A stretch of DNA of 64,000 bases from Oscillospiraceae bacterium (lineage in GTDB: Bacteria; Bacillota; Clostridia; Oscillospirales; Ruminococcaceae), in contig JAITFZ010000033.1 in NCBI GenBank assembly GCA_031280965.1, positions 1-64,000 on the forward strand, given 5' to 3'. The position numbers and the translations under genes were made by a program. The notes under the pieces are model-generated. The model was given only the letters and a program-made list of their open reading frames with translations, was not told the DNA's origin and did no database searches. Positions 1 through 8,725 of this stretch are shown here, in pieces; the stretch's first letter is position 1, and every line of letters starts with the position of its first letter.

Positions 1-279
1 CGGTGATAAATCCGTCACCGCACTGCACATAACGTAAACCTTTTTCAGATTCTTGCGGTGTTGGTGTTTCCCGCACACCTCGGCGAATCGTTCATTGCTG
101 CCGCCGCGAAATGTCTTATATGGAACGATGTTTATAACAGTTGTTTTGACCGAAATGTAGATTATTCTATGATTTTCATTGAATGGCTCTTATTTTTGAC
201 AAAAAAATTATCGGCGAACCGCTCTCCATGCGGAGTTCAGTATATTTATAAAGCGTTTTGAAATTTTACTAAAATTCTC

Positions 280-308
280 TTGACGAAAATGACGTACCAT
301 GCTACACT
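280..308 (+). promoter_or_regulatory. SigmaA-like promoter
   Basis: TTGACG (280-285), 17-nt spacer, TACACT (303-308), followed by a long non-coding leader before the ORF at 585. Confidence 0.5.
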
Positions 309-584
309 AATATATATCAAAAGAAATAACCAACACAAAATCGCTCTATATTTATATGCACCACAAAAACGCAACCACCCACGACTCGTCCCGACCAAAG
401 GCTGTCGCAGGTGGCACTCGCACTCTTAATAAGATGAACACACACGTTTGCTAAAAGAAGCACGACGTATGTTGTGCTTGCCATCTCTGTGTATTACTAT
501 ATCATGTTTTTTATTAAAAGTCAAGCGTAAATTTATAGGCAAAAGGATTTTTTTCAATAATTAAAGCTAAGGGAGTGAGAATCA

Positions 585-1421
585 ATGAAATGTACGATAA
601 AAGACATTTTAACTAAGCGCGGACTGTCAGTTCGTAAGTTTGCGGAAATGTGGGAGGGCGTTCCACACGCATTGAATTACCCCACCATCGACAATTTTAT
701 AAGAAAAGGAAGCGGAAATCTCGATACTGCATGGGCTATAACAAGAATGTTAGGTATAACGCTTGACGAAGCCTTCGTGCCGAGCAATGATGAACCGATT
801 TCGTCTGATGCAGATACAAGAGGGTATAAATATAAAGAATTCGAGGAATTGCTTAAAGAGGTAACTGCTTATCATGAAAACAATAACTCAAAAAACGTAG
901 GCGGGGTTGAAATGAATAAGTATAAAAATGAAGCACTTTTACAAAGAATAAACGAATACACGAAGAACAATTCCTCTGCAACAGGAGAAGCTGCGAAGAG
1001 ATTTGCGAAAAAACTTGAAGAACAGATAAAAAGCACAAATTTTAACTCTCCTAACTTTAATGATACTGTTATATCATTCCTTACCATAAAAGCAAAGGAA
1101 TTGAATGAGTTAGACGAAGATATAATTGTTCAATTCCTCGAAAAATGCCAACATAACCACGCACAAAGCGTTGTTGAAAGATTTGTTGATATTTGTACAT
1201 CAGCACAATTTGAAATTGAACTTGACCGCCTTACGTTTATAGGGCAATGCTTAGGCGAAACAGGATTCGATGAAGATGGCTCTCGTTGCTTTAAGCCTTT
1301 TGCGCTGTCAAGGCCGTCAGCGGCGGCTATATATCGCACGTTGTTATCGTCAAACTGTCGCTTAATCAGACCGACTTTCATGCCGCACTCGCCGAAGGCG
1401 GAATGGATGACGAGAGCATGA
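585..1421 (+). CDS. XRE/Cro-like HTH protein, element-encoded; C-terminal about 40 aa probably out of frame
   Basis: N-terminus MKCTIKDILTKRGLSVRKFAEMWEG...IDNFIRKGSGNLDTAWAITRMLGITLDE resembles an HTH_3-type domain. Confidence 0.6.
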   Translation: MKCTIKDILTKRGLSVRKFAEMWEGVPHALNYPTIDNFIRKGSGNLDTAWAITRMLGITLDEAFVPSNDEPISSDADTRGYKYKEFEELLKEVTAYHENNNSKNVGGVEMNKYKNEALLQRINEYTKNNSSATGEAAKRFAKKLEEQIKSTNFNSPNFNDTVISFLTIKAKELNELDEDIIVQFLEKCQHNHAQSVVERFVDICTSAQFEIELDRLTFIGQCLGETGFDEDGSRCFKPFALSRPSAAAIYRTLLSSNCRLIRPTFMPHSPKAEWMTRA

Positions 1422-1501
1422 GAATGGAAACGGCATTGAACAGCGAAACGTGTCAGCACATTATATTCTTGGCACAGTATAATAGTTAGGGGGATAGTAA
1501 A

Positions 1502-1714
1502 ATGGAAAAGCACGAAAAAGCACTTGACAGATTTATGGAGCAGATTTCCGAGTTCCGAGAAAGGCTCGCTGAACTTCAAGAGTTCGCAGACGAACATATG
1601 GGCTACAACCCCGATGATATAAATTGGGGACACGTTGGTACGGCGGGTTGGTACTTGGAACGGATTACCGAGTTGACGGATTGTGCTTACAAACGCGGCG
1701 AATATGCGGAGTAA
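1502..1714 (+). CDS. Small hypothetical element protein (70 aa)
   Basis: ORF with upstream purine-rich GGGGGATAGTAA; acidic/amphipathic composition. Confidence 0.5.
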   Translation: MEKHEKALDRFMEQISEFRERLAELQEFADEHMGYNPDDINWGHVGTAGWYLERITELTDCAYKRGEYAE

Positions 1715-1985
1715 GTCGAAAACATATGCGATGCCCCTGCGGTCGGCAGGGGCTTTGCTTTGCTGAAACGAGGCGATATTTGCGGAATAAGGGCGAATGA
1801 ACCGAAACCCAAGCAAACTCTCGCAAAGCCGAAAACGGCGGTATGTGGCTTGGTTATGCGGTTATTTGCAGATAGTCCTTAACAGGAACTGGCACGGGCG
1901 AATCGGACGGCGATTAAGAAAGTAACCGACATAAAAAGAACTATTATCTAAATTCGGTTCAGATAGACCGAAAGCAGAAAGCGAG

Positions 1986-2007
1986 CAGGACAATCATGCC
2001 TGCTCGT
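1986..2007 (+). terminator. Stem-loop, possible terminator
   Basis: GAGCAGG acaatcat CCTGCTC-type inverted repeat followed by a T-containing stretch. Confidence 0.35.
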
Positions 2008-2063
2008 CATTGTGCTTTTGGAAGTGCAAAAACTATACTTTCTATATAAGGGTGGATTAGGAA

Positions 2064-2258
2064 ATGAAAAACAGAGATATGACGATGACCTTGACGTTGT
2101 GCCAGACTTGTCGCAACTCATTTGACCTCATACCGGGGCGAGAACTCTTGCTTGTGCAACAGCGAACCCTTGATAAGTGCGTTTATTGCAATGTCCGTTA
2201 CGGATTCGATTATCTTCTTGTCGATAAGACAAGAAAAAACAAGCAGGCATCAATATAA
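2064..2258 (+). CDS. Small hypothetical protein with two CxxC motifs (possible zinc ribbon)
   Basis: CQTC and CVYC in a 64-aa ORF. Confidence 0.45.
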   Translation: MKNRDMTMTLTLCQTCRNSFDLIPGRELLLVQQRTLDKCVYCNVRYGFDYLLVDKTRKNKQASI

Positions 2259-2340
2259 TTCGTAGATTTTAAGTATAAATCTCGAACAACCTTAATATCA
2301 TTAAACATAGAGAAAACAACGACGGCGAGGGGGGATTAAT

Positions 2341-2472
2341 ATGAGCAATGAAGAAAAATTGAAAAACGTAGAAGTCGAGATTAAGCTACATATTAATCAA
2401 CGGCTGTACGAAAAAGGGCTTATCACGGAAGAAATGTACTCCGAAGCAAAAAATTATATTTTAACCTCTTGA
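2341..2472 (+). CDS. 43-aa protein, SHOCT-like (MSNEEKLKNVEVEIKLHINQRLYEKGLITEEMYSEAKNYILTS)
   Basis: Read directly; below the ORF-track length cutoff; GGGGGATT upstream; lies immediately upstream of the recombinase gene. Confidence 0.55.
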   Translation: MSNEEKLKNVEVEIKLHINQRLYEKGLITEEMYSEAKNYILTS

Positions 2473-2497
2473 CTTGTTGTTTTAGTTATGGTATACT
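2469..2497 (+). promoter_or_regulatory. SigmaA-like promoter of the recombinase gene
   Basis: TTGACT (2469-2474), 17-nt spacer, TATACT (2492-2497); AGGAGG RBS before ATG 2535. Confidence 0.7.
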
Positions 2498-2534
2498 GTA
2501 ACAAAGAACAAACAAAATACAGGAGGTTAATTTT

Positions 2535-4241
2535 ATGGATTTATACACTATCCGCAATTTACTCAACTCCGGCAAGAGCGTTTTTGACATTCCCATGAAG
2601 GTCACTTACTACGCAAGGGTCAGCACAGACAAAGACGAGCAACTCCATTCCCTGTCCGCACAAGTCGGGTATTACAGCGAATTCATTCAGAAAAACCCAC
2701 GGTGGACTTATGTAGAGGGTTATGTTGACGAGGGGTTGAGTGCCACAAGCGTAACCAAGCGTGAATCGTTCCTTAAAATGATTAACGATGCGAAACTCGG
2801 CAAGTTTGACTTCATCGTTACAAAAGAAATCAGCCGTTTCAGCCGCAATACCTTAGACAGTATCAAATACACGCAAGATTTATTAGCCGTAGGGGTCGGG
2901 GTTCTGTTCCAGTCCGACAACATCAACACGCTTCACGCTGACAGCGAACTTCGCCTTACTATTATGTCGAGTATCGCACAGGACGAAGTGCGGAAAATCT
3001 CCGAACGTGTCCGCTTCGGGTTCAAACGAGCCATTGATAGTGGGGTGGTTCTCGGCAGTAACAGTATCTACGGCTACGTCAAAGACAGCGGAAAGTTAGT
3101 CATTGTAGAAAAAGAAGCTGAGATGATTCGCCGAATTTACGACCTATACGTTAATAGTAAGGTGGGAATCCGTAAGATTTCCAACATCTTAGCCGAGGAA
3201 GGCTACTTCAACAAAGAGGGCAACCACTTCTCTTTCAGTACCATTAAGAATATAATATCAAATCCTAAATACAAAGGCTTCTACTGCGGAAACAAAACTC
3301 AAAAACTCGACTACCGCCGGAACGACAGAAAAGAAATCGACAGTTCCGAATGGGTAATGTACAAAGACCACGATGCTGTACCTCCGATTGTCAGCGAGGA
3401 ATTATGGGATAAAGCAAACAGAATTCTCCACAAACGCAGTGAAGCAATGGCAGACAACAAAACAAGTTACCAAAACAAGTACGCTTACAGCGGAAAAATC
3501 ATCTGCATGGAGCATAACACCTCATACCACAGAGCCGAATTCAAGTACAAAGACCATTCGAGAGAAGTATGGCGATGCAAGAAATACTCCGAGCAGGGAA
3601 AATCAATCTGCAACAGTCCTACGATTTACACAACCGAACTTGACGAAATCATGCGTAGGCTGATGAACACAATCATCACCGACAAAGCGAAGATTATCCA
3701 CGACATGATAAAAATGTACTCAGAAATCAATGCGAAATCTTCTCTCAAAACTGATATTTCCAAGACAAAAGTGGAACTCAACAGCATACTCACCATGAAA
3801 GACAAGCTGCTCGACTTGAACATCAAGGGTAAAATCGACGATGACGAGTTTGAAGTACGCAACAAGAAGTTCAACAAAGAAATGGCTGACTTAAAAGAAC
3901 GTATTGCCGACTACGAACGTCAGTCCGAACAGAACGACGAGTTCCAAAAAAGCGTAGAAGTTTTGCGTGGTGTAATCTCTAACGAATTATCCTTTGACGA
4001 TATTATCAGCGACGGAATGGTTGACAGTTTACTCGACCGAATTGAAGTTCACAAAGTGGAAGAAAAGAACAGCGTAAGATTAAAAGTGTTCCTTCGGGTC
4101 ATAGATGACTCTTCTGACTTCGATGTTACCAGAAAAAGGAACAAGCCGCCGGTCGTAACCGAGGCTTGTTCCGATAAATCCGCAAACGCCCATTTGGAGG
4201 GGAATTCTGAAAGTGTCCTTTGTTCCAATCAATATGGATAG
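2535..4241 (+). CDS. Large serine recombinase (site-specific integrase/excisionase)
   Basis: YYARVSTDKDEQLHSLSAQVGYY resolvase N-terminus, KEISRFSRNT catalytic-domain motif, recombinase domain (GYVKD...EAEMIRRIYDLY...GIRKISNIL), zinc-ribbon and coiled coil. Confidence 0.95.
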   Translation: MDLYTIRNLLNSGKSVFDIPMKVTYYARVSTDKDEQLHSLSAQVGYYSEFIQKNPRWTYVEGYVDEGLSATSVTKRESFLKMINDAKLGKFDFIVTKEISRFSRNTLDSIKYTQDLLAVGVGVLFQSDNINTLHADSELRLTIMSSIAQDEVRKISERVRFGFKRAIDSGVVLGSNSIYGYVKDSGKLVIVEKEAEMIRRIYDLYVNSKVGIRKISNILAEEGYFNKEGNHFSFSTIKNIISNPKYKGFYCGNKTQKLDYRRNDRKEIDSSEWVMYKDHDAVPPIVSEELWDKANRILHKRSEAMADNKTSYQNKYAYSGKIICMEHNTSYHRAEFKYKDHSREVWRCKKYSEQGKSICNSPTIYTTELDEIMRRLMNTIITDKAKIIHDMIKMYSEINAKSSLKTDISKTKVELNSILTMKDKLLDLNIKGKIDDDEFEVRNKKFNKEMADLKERIADYERQSEQNDEFQKSVEVLRGVISNELSFDDIISDGMVDSLLDRIEVHKVEEKNSVRLKVFLRVIDDSSDFDVTRKRNKPPVVTEACSDKSANAHLEGNSESVLCSNQYG

Positions 4242-5436
4242 ACGGCGCGGCAGCTCTCAATCTAACACCATACTTTCCACCCTGCTTGACAATTTCAGGT
4301 TCATCGAGCGATAATTCATCTATACTCGGCATAACGATTCCGTAGCCGGTCGCCTGCACTTCTTCCAGCGCGCTCTTAACTTTTTCGTACTTCTTTTTAA
4401 TTATCGCTAATTCAATCATACAAGGCATAAGGTCACTCTCATCTTTAAGCGACAGCCCCGTGGTTTCACCCAGCACACGGTAGAACAGCTCTGCTTTCAG
4501 TGTCACCGAGATAAATCCCGCGCCCCTGCCCATATCTATGGTTTCAACTTCACAGTTGCTGATATATTCGCAGTCAGGCAGATTGCAGATAACATTGTTG
4601 ATTTCGCTGATGTTTCTGATATTCTGCGCGGAATTCTTGAGCGCGGCAAAAATTTCATTCTTGAGCCAATGCCCTTTTTCTAATACCGTCAGCCACTTAG
4701 GAATTTTAATGTTAATTTCTTTAACAGGAAATTGCAGGAGAATTTCGGCTAAGACTTCGGCGATTCTGTTTTCATCGACTTCGAGGCAGTTGAGCGGAAC
4801 GACGGGTTTACCGTATTTTTCGCTCAATTCATCAGCCATAGCCTTGGATTGCTCGCTCTTCGGGTTTTGACAGTTGAGGATAATCACAAACGGTTTTTTA
4901 ATTGCCTCAAGCTCGGTTATTACACGTTCCTCGGCTTCTTCATATTCCGAGCGCGGAATGTCGGTTATGCTACCGTCCGTAGTTATAACAAGCCCGATAG
5001 TGGAATGCTCGTTAATAACTTTCTGTGTACCGACTTCGGCCGCCATGTTAAACGGCACTTCGCCCTCAAACCACGGCGTAACCACCATACGCGGCATCTC
5101 GTTCTCGATGTAGCCGATTGAACTCGGCACTATGTAGCCCACACAATCAATCAGCCGGACATTCATCACTGCATTGCCCTCAAGCTCAACCGAAATAGCT
5201 TCTTCCGGCACGAACTTAGGTTCGGTGGTCATAATAGTTTTCCCCGCCGCCGCCTGCGGAAGCTCGTCGATTGCGCGCTCACGGCGATACTCGCTCTCTA
5301 TGTTCGGAATTACGAGGCTTTGCATGAATTTTGCGATAAAGGTGGATTTCCCCGAACGCACGGGCCCGACGACGCCGATATAAATATTACCGTCCGTCCT
5401 TTGCGCGATGTCCTGATAAATGGATGTAGTAGTCAT
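4126..5436 (-). CDS. spoIVA: Stage IV sporulation protein A, 3' end missing (true homology about 4231-5436)
   Basis: YQDIAQRTDGNIYIGVVGPVRSGKSTFIAKFMQSLVIPNI...IDCVGYIVPSSIGY...TTDGSITDIPRSEYEEAEERVI...; homology stops at RLRAAAPSIHI. Confidence 0.93.
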   Translation of the reverse strand: MTTTSIYQDIAQRTDGNIYIGVVGPVRSGKSTFIAKFMQSLVIPNIESEYRRERAIDELPQAAAGKTIMTTEPKFVPEEAISVELEGNAVMNVRLIDCVGYIVPSSIGYIENEMPRMVVTPWFEGEVPFNMAAEVGTQKVINEHSTIGLVITTDGSITDIPRSEYEEAEERVITELEAIKKPFVIILNCQNPKSEQSKAMADELSEKYGKPVVPLNCLEVDENRIAEVLAEILLQFPVKEINIKIPKWLTVLEKGHWLKNEIFAALKNSAQNIRNISEINNVICNLPDCEYISNCEVETIDMGRGAGFISVTLKAELFYRVLGETTGLSLKDESDLMPCMIELAIIKKKYEKVKSALEEVQATGYGIVMPSIDELSLDEPEIVKQGGKYGVRLRAAAPSIHIDWNKGHFQNSPPNGRLRIYRNKPRLRPAACSFFW

Positions 5437-5447
5437 TTCTTCTCCTC

Positions 5448-7010
5448 CTAAACTATCGGAATCAGTAGCATACTGGGAGTTTCCACCCTGTCGCCCTCAA
5501 GGTCGTTTTCGGTAATAATTGCTTCGGCGCTCGTGTTATACCGTTTAGCTATTCCCCAAATATCCTCGCCGTCCTCCGCGTAATAAAGCTTTAGCGCATA
5601 TTCGCTGTTTTTTTCCTTTGGCTTTTCCTGATTAACCGTGATGTCGCGTATCACATTGATTGAATTTATAAGGTAAAGACAGGCGTTCAGAGAGAGATTA
5701 ATTCTGATGTCTACTCGGTTATCGCCGTTTATGCTGAAAGCAACATGCGTAACTTGTAAATTCGGCTCGATTGAATACTCGGAACTTAGCATCGGCACTT
5801 CGATTATAAGCTCAAACGGCTCTGCTTTTTCGATAAAGACAGGTGCGCCGCCCTCAATGGTTCCGATTGCCTGCATATTAATCTGTCCCGTGACAGCAAG
5901 CTCTGACGTTCCGCGCGCTCTGCATACTATATTGCTGATGTCGCAACGGGCATCGAATATTTCCGCGAGATTCCCCTCGGTGCTTTCGAGCGAACTCTTT
6001 AAGTTAAGCTGCTGCATGATAATATGCGGCAGGGTTTCGGTTTTTATTGTCGCCATTGTGAACGCGCTCTCGAATTCGGTCGAATAAATATCCGAGACAG
6101 GCGAAACATTGCTTTCAAGGTGAGCGGTAACAGAACAGTCTATTGTCAGGTCACAGGCAAAAATCCGCGTTTCTCCCGCTTCTCCCGGCTTAACCTCAAG
6201 GTCGCAGTCCATAACCGTGAGATTCGTGAAGCAGGTATGATTTTCAGTCACGCCCTCTAAGTCTAAAATCTGACTTATCGGAATCGTTGCTTCCATAACC
6301 TCGGTGGTGTTGTTCTCGCCGCCGTCCGCATCCGCGCTGCTGATTATGTAAAGCGCTTTAATTTGTGCCTCGCCCTTGACTATAACCTTGTTGGCAATAA
6401 TTTTGCAGTCGGTTACAGCAATGTTTGCGTCGTGGTGAATCAGGCTGATTGTACCCGAAGCGGATGCGCCCGTTTCTATATCTTCACGCGATACAAACTG
6501 ACGCGAAGTCACGAGCTTTTCGCCGCAGTAAGAGAGCGCGGTTTTCTTAGTTTCAATGCCCATGCCTTCCGCGCCTGTAATCATCTCGGTTTTACGCGCA
6601 CAATTAACCTTGATTTTACAACTGACCGCTCCGCGTACGTCGATTCTGCGGCCGCTGGTTGCGCGGCAGTTGCAATAATCTGTCTTGGGGCTTACGCTGA
6701 CTACTGCGTTTTCCGCGTTCTTGACTAAATCCACTGTCTTTGAATAGGTGTAGCGCTGTTCGATGCAATAAACACGATTACTGCCCGCCGTCATGTACAG
6801 CACTTTAATATAAACCACGCCGTCGCAGAAAAGCTGCGAACCCGACACGCTGTATGAAATGATTGCCGGTGTGAGGGTGCATTTTAATACTTTAAAGATA
6901 TCGGGATAATAATCCGGCAGAACATAGTCGAATTCCACCCCCTGCTCTGTCTGTCCGTCATAAACGACCTCGTTTAGAAAAACAGGTTCTTTGTTGAGTT
7001 TTAACTCCAT
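5448..7010 (-). CDS. sipL: SPOCS (DUF3794)/LysM spore morphogenesis protein, SipL-like
   Basis: DUF3794-like repeats plus C-terminal LysM (YALKLYYAEDGEDIWGIAKRYNTSAEAIITEND...LLIPIV); 11 nt upstream of spoIVA on the same strand. Confidence 0.8.
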   Translation of the reverse strand: MELKLNKEPVFLNEVVYDGQTEQGVEFDYVLPDYYPDIFKVLKCTLTPAIISYSVSGSQLFCDGVVYIKVLYMTAGSNRVYCIEQRYTYSKTVDLVKNAENAVVSVSPKTDYCNCRATSGRRIDVRGAVSCKIKVNCARKTEMITGAEGMGIETKKTALSYCGEKLVTSRQFVSREDIETGASASGTISLIHHDANIAVTDCKIIANKVIVKGEAQIKALYIISSADADGGENNTTEVMEATIPISQILDLEGVTENHTCFTNLTVMDCDLEVKPGEAGETRIFACDLTIDCSVTAHLESNVSPVSDIYSTEFESAFTMATIKTETLPHIIMQQLNLKSSLESTEGNLAEIFDARCDISNIVCRARGTSELAVTGQINMQAIGTIEGGAPVFIEKAEPFELIIEVPMLSSEYSIEPNLQVTHVAFSINGDNRVDIRINLSLNACLYLINSINVIRDITVNQEKPKEKNSEYALKLYYAEDGEDIWGIAKRYNTSAEAIITENDLEGDRVETPSMLLIPIV

Positions 7011-7134
7011 AACGTACCTCCGTTTGATGTTGGCGGTAATCTCGCGGGATTACTGTCAATCTTTGTCTACATCAATATATGTTGGGACGGGCGGTTATAT
7101 GACAAGCTAAATAAAAATTGTAGCGGAGTGAAAG

Positions 7135-7236
7135 ATGTTGACGCACGCAAACTTATCAAATGTAAGCCTTAACGGCAACGAAATTACCGACTGGTCGCCC
7201 GTAGCTCATGTAAGGCAGGTTTTCGGCAGACCTTAA
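7135..7236 (+). pseudogene. Fragment of a leucine-rich-repeat protein (C-terminal end)
   Basis: MLTHANLSNVSLNGNEITDWSPVAHVRQVFGRP*: LRR-type LNGNEITDWSPVAHV motif in a 33-aa ORF with no upstream partner. Confidence 0.45.
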
Positions 7237-7276
7237 AAAAGCAGTAAGCTGATTTTTACTCAGCTTACTGCTTTTT
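7237..7276. terminator. Strong bidirectional intrinsic terminator
   Basis: AAAAGCAGTAAGCTGA loop TCAGCTTACTGCTTTTT. Confidence 0.85.
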
Positions 7277-7286
7277 AATTTTAAAA

Positions 7287-8705
7287 TCACTCACACGGAA
7301 ACTCAAACCAAAACATACTGCCTTTTCCGGGCGCGCTGTTTACGCCGTAGGAAAACCGATGCAATTCCATTACGCTTTTAACGATGGAAAGACCGATGCC
7401 GGTACCTACCGTAGTGCGCTTATGGAACTGCGATTTCTGCGCCTTGTAATACTTTTCCCAGATATAAGGCTGCTCCTCTTTGGCAATCCCGCTACCTGTG
7501 TCAATAACTTCAAAACGGGCAATCGTTTCTTTTCTTCTTATAAGCTTGATTGTAACCTTGCCGTCATTGCCGGTGTGATTCACCGCGTTGTTAATGAGGT
7601 TATAGAGTACCTGCTCTATTTTCGTTATATCAGCTTTAATTAATATGTTTTTTTCAATCTCGGATATAAACCTAATTTTATGTTCCTGTGATAAGTAGCT
7701 GAAGCGTTCAAGCACTTCACACAGGTGCATTGAGAAGTTGAATAAAGTTACATTCTTTTTAGCTACGCCGCTTTGCAGTTTTGAAAGGTCGAGCATATCT
7801 ATAACCAAACCGTTAAGCCTGTCGGCTTCGTCTATTATAACCTGCACGTGCTTTGCGCGCTTGCCGGGGTTATCGCCCGAAAGGTCGCGAATCATCTCGG
7901 CGTAAGCCTTAATCATGGTCAGCGGAGTTTTCAGGTCATGAGAAACATTAGACAGCAGGTCTTTACGAAGGTTTTCGGTTTTGGCTATTTCACGGGAAAT
8001 TTTATTTAGGTTTTCGGTAAGTGTTTTGATTTCGGCATAGTCGCTTTTGCGTGTTTTAACATTAAAGTCACCCGTGGCGAGCTTTCTCGCATCGCGGGAT
8101 ATTTTTATTATGGGGTTGGAAATATTAAGCACCACAAACGCCGACAAAGCAAATGCGAGCAGAAAAAGCACACACGCCGAGAGGAAAAACTGGCTTTGCA
8201 AAACATCCTGTGTATTTCCGAGCGGCTGGAGGAAGTTATACACAACTATAAGCCCGTGAATATCGTTTCTTGTACCGACCAATGCCGCATAGCACAGAGC
8301 GTCCTGCCCTTCTGCCGTTATAATATGCGTTACGGTACCGTTATTGCTTTCCAAAACATCATTAAGCAAAGAATCATTTTCGGGCGCGGTGAATGCCCCG
8401 CGAGCGAACATGTTTCGGGAATCTGCCGTGAACTGCGGAACAAGCTCGCCGTTTTCGTATATTTTAGTGACAATCTTCATATCCTGCTCTCTCGAAAACT
8501 GCCGCATTTCATCAAGCAGATGTTCGCTGCCCCAGCTTCTCATTAAAGCCCGAACTGTTCCGGTGGTTTCCTGAGTTTTTATAAACGTATAAAAATTCGG
8601 GAGCAGTATAATTTGGCTTATGTAAAGAAAACCGAGTATGATTATGGTGAAGCCGATAAAAAGCAGCCACACGCGAAACCTCATACTGTTAATAAATTTA
8701 AACAT
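7287..8705 (-). CDS. HAMP-domain sensor histidine kinase
   Basis: Two TM segments, HAMP, SHDLKTPLTMIKAYAEMIRD H-box, N/G boxes (NLINNAVNH, DTGSGI, GTGIGLSIV). Confidence 0.93.
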   Translation of the reverse strand: MFKFINSMRFRVWLLFIGFTIIILGFLYISQIILLPNFYTFIKTQETTGTVRALMRSWGSEHLLDEMRQFSREQDMKIVTKIYENGELVPQFTADSRNMFARGAFTAPENDSLLNDVLESNNGTVTHIITAEGQDALCYAALVGTRNDIHGLIVVYNFLQPLGNTQDVLQSQFFLSACVLFLLAFALSAFVVLNISNPIIKISRDARKLATGDFNVKTRKSDYAEIKTLTENLNKISREIAKTENLRKDLLSNVSHDLKTPLTMIKAYAEMIRDLSGDNPGKRAKHVQVIIDEADRLNGLVIDMLDLSKLQSGVAKKNVTLFNFSMHLCEVLERFSYLSQEHKIRFISEIEKNILIKADITKIEQVLYNLINNAVNHTGNDGKVTIKLIRRKETIARFEVIDTGSGIAKEEQPYIWEKYYKAQKSQFHKRTTVGTGIGLSIVKSVMELHRFSYGVNSAPGKGSMFWFEFPCE

Positions 8706-8725
8706 AAATAATCATATCCTTTAAA

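Larger units (their letters stand above)
1..4236. mobile_element. Right-hand end of a large-serine-recombinase element integrated in spoIVA; left end lies outside the window
   Basis: Serine recombinase ORF at 2535-4241 abuts the point where SpoIVA homology stops (about 4231-4236); neighbouring ORFs are small accessory proteins; the missing SpoIVA C-terminus was not found in 1-4230. Confidence 0.8.

Noticed and set aside
58-261. ORF-track 67-aa ORF at the left end
   Set aside because: No RBS, low coding character and no recognisable homology; a partial minus-strand ORF (MRETPTPQESEKGLRYVQCGDGFIT...) is equally plausible, so neither is called.
1130-1816. 228-aa minus-strand ORF antisense to the HTH gene
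   Set aside because: Shadow ORF over a better-supported plus-strand coding region; composition is typical of antisense reading.
7011-7090. Possible sigmaE/sigmaK promoter upstream of sipL (CATATATTGATGTAGACA on the minus strand)
   Set aside because: Could not fit a convincing -35/-10 pair with correct spacing.
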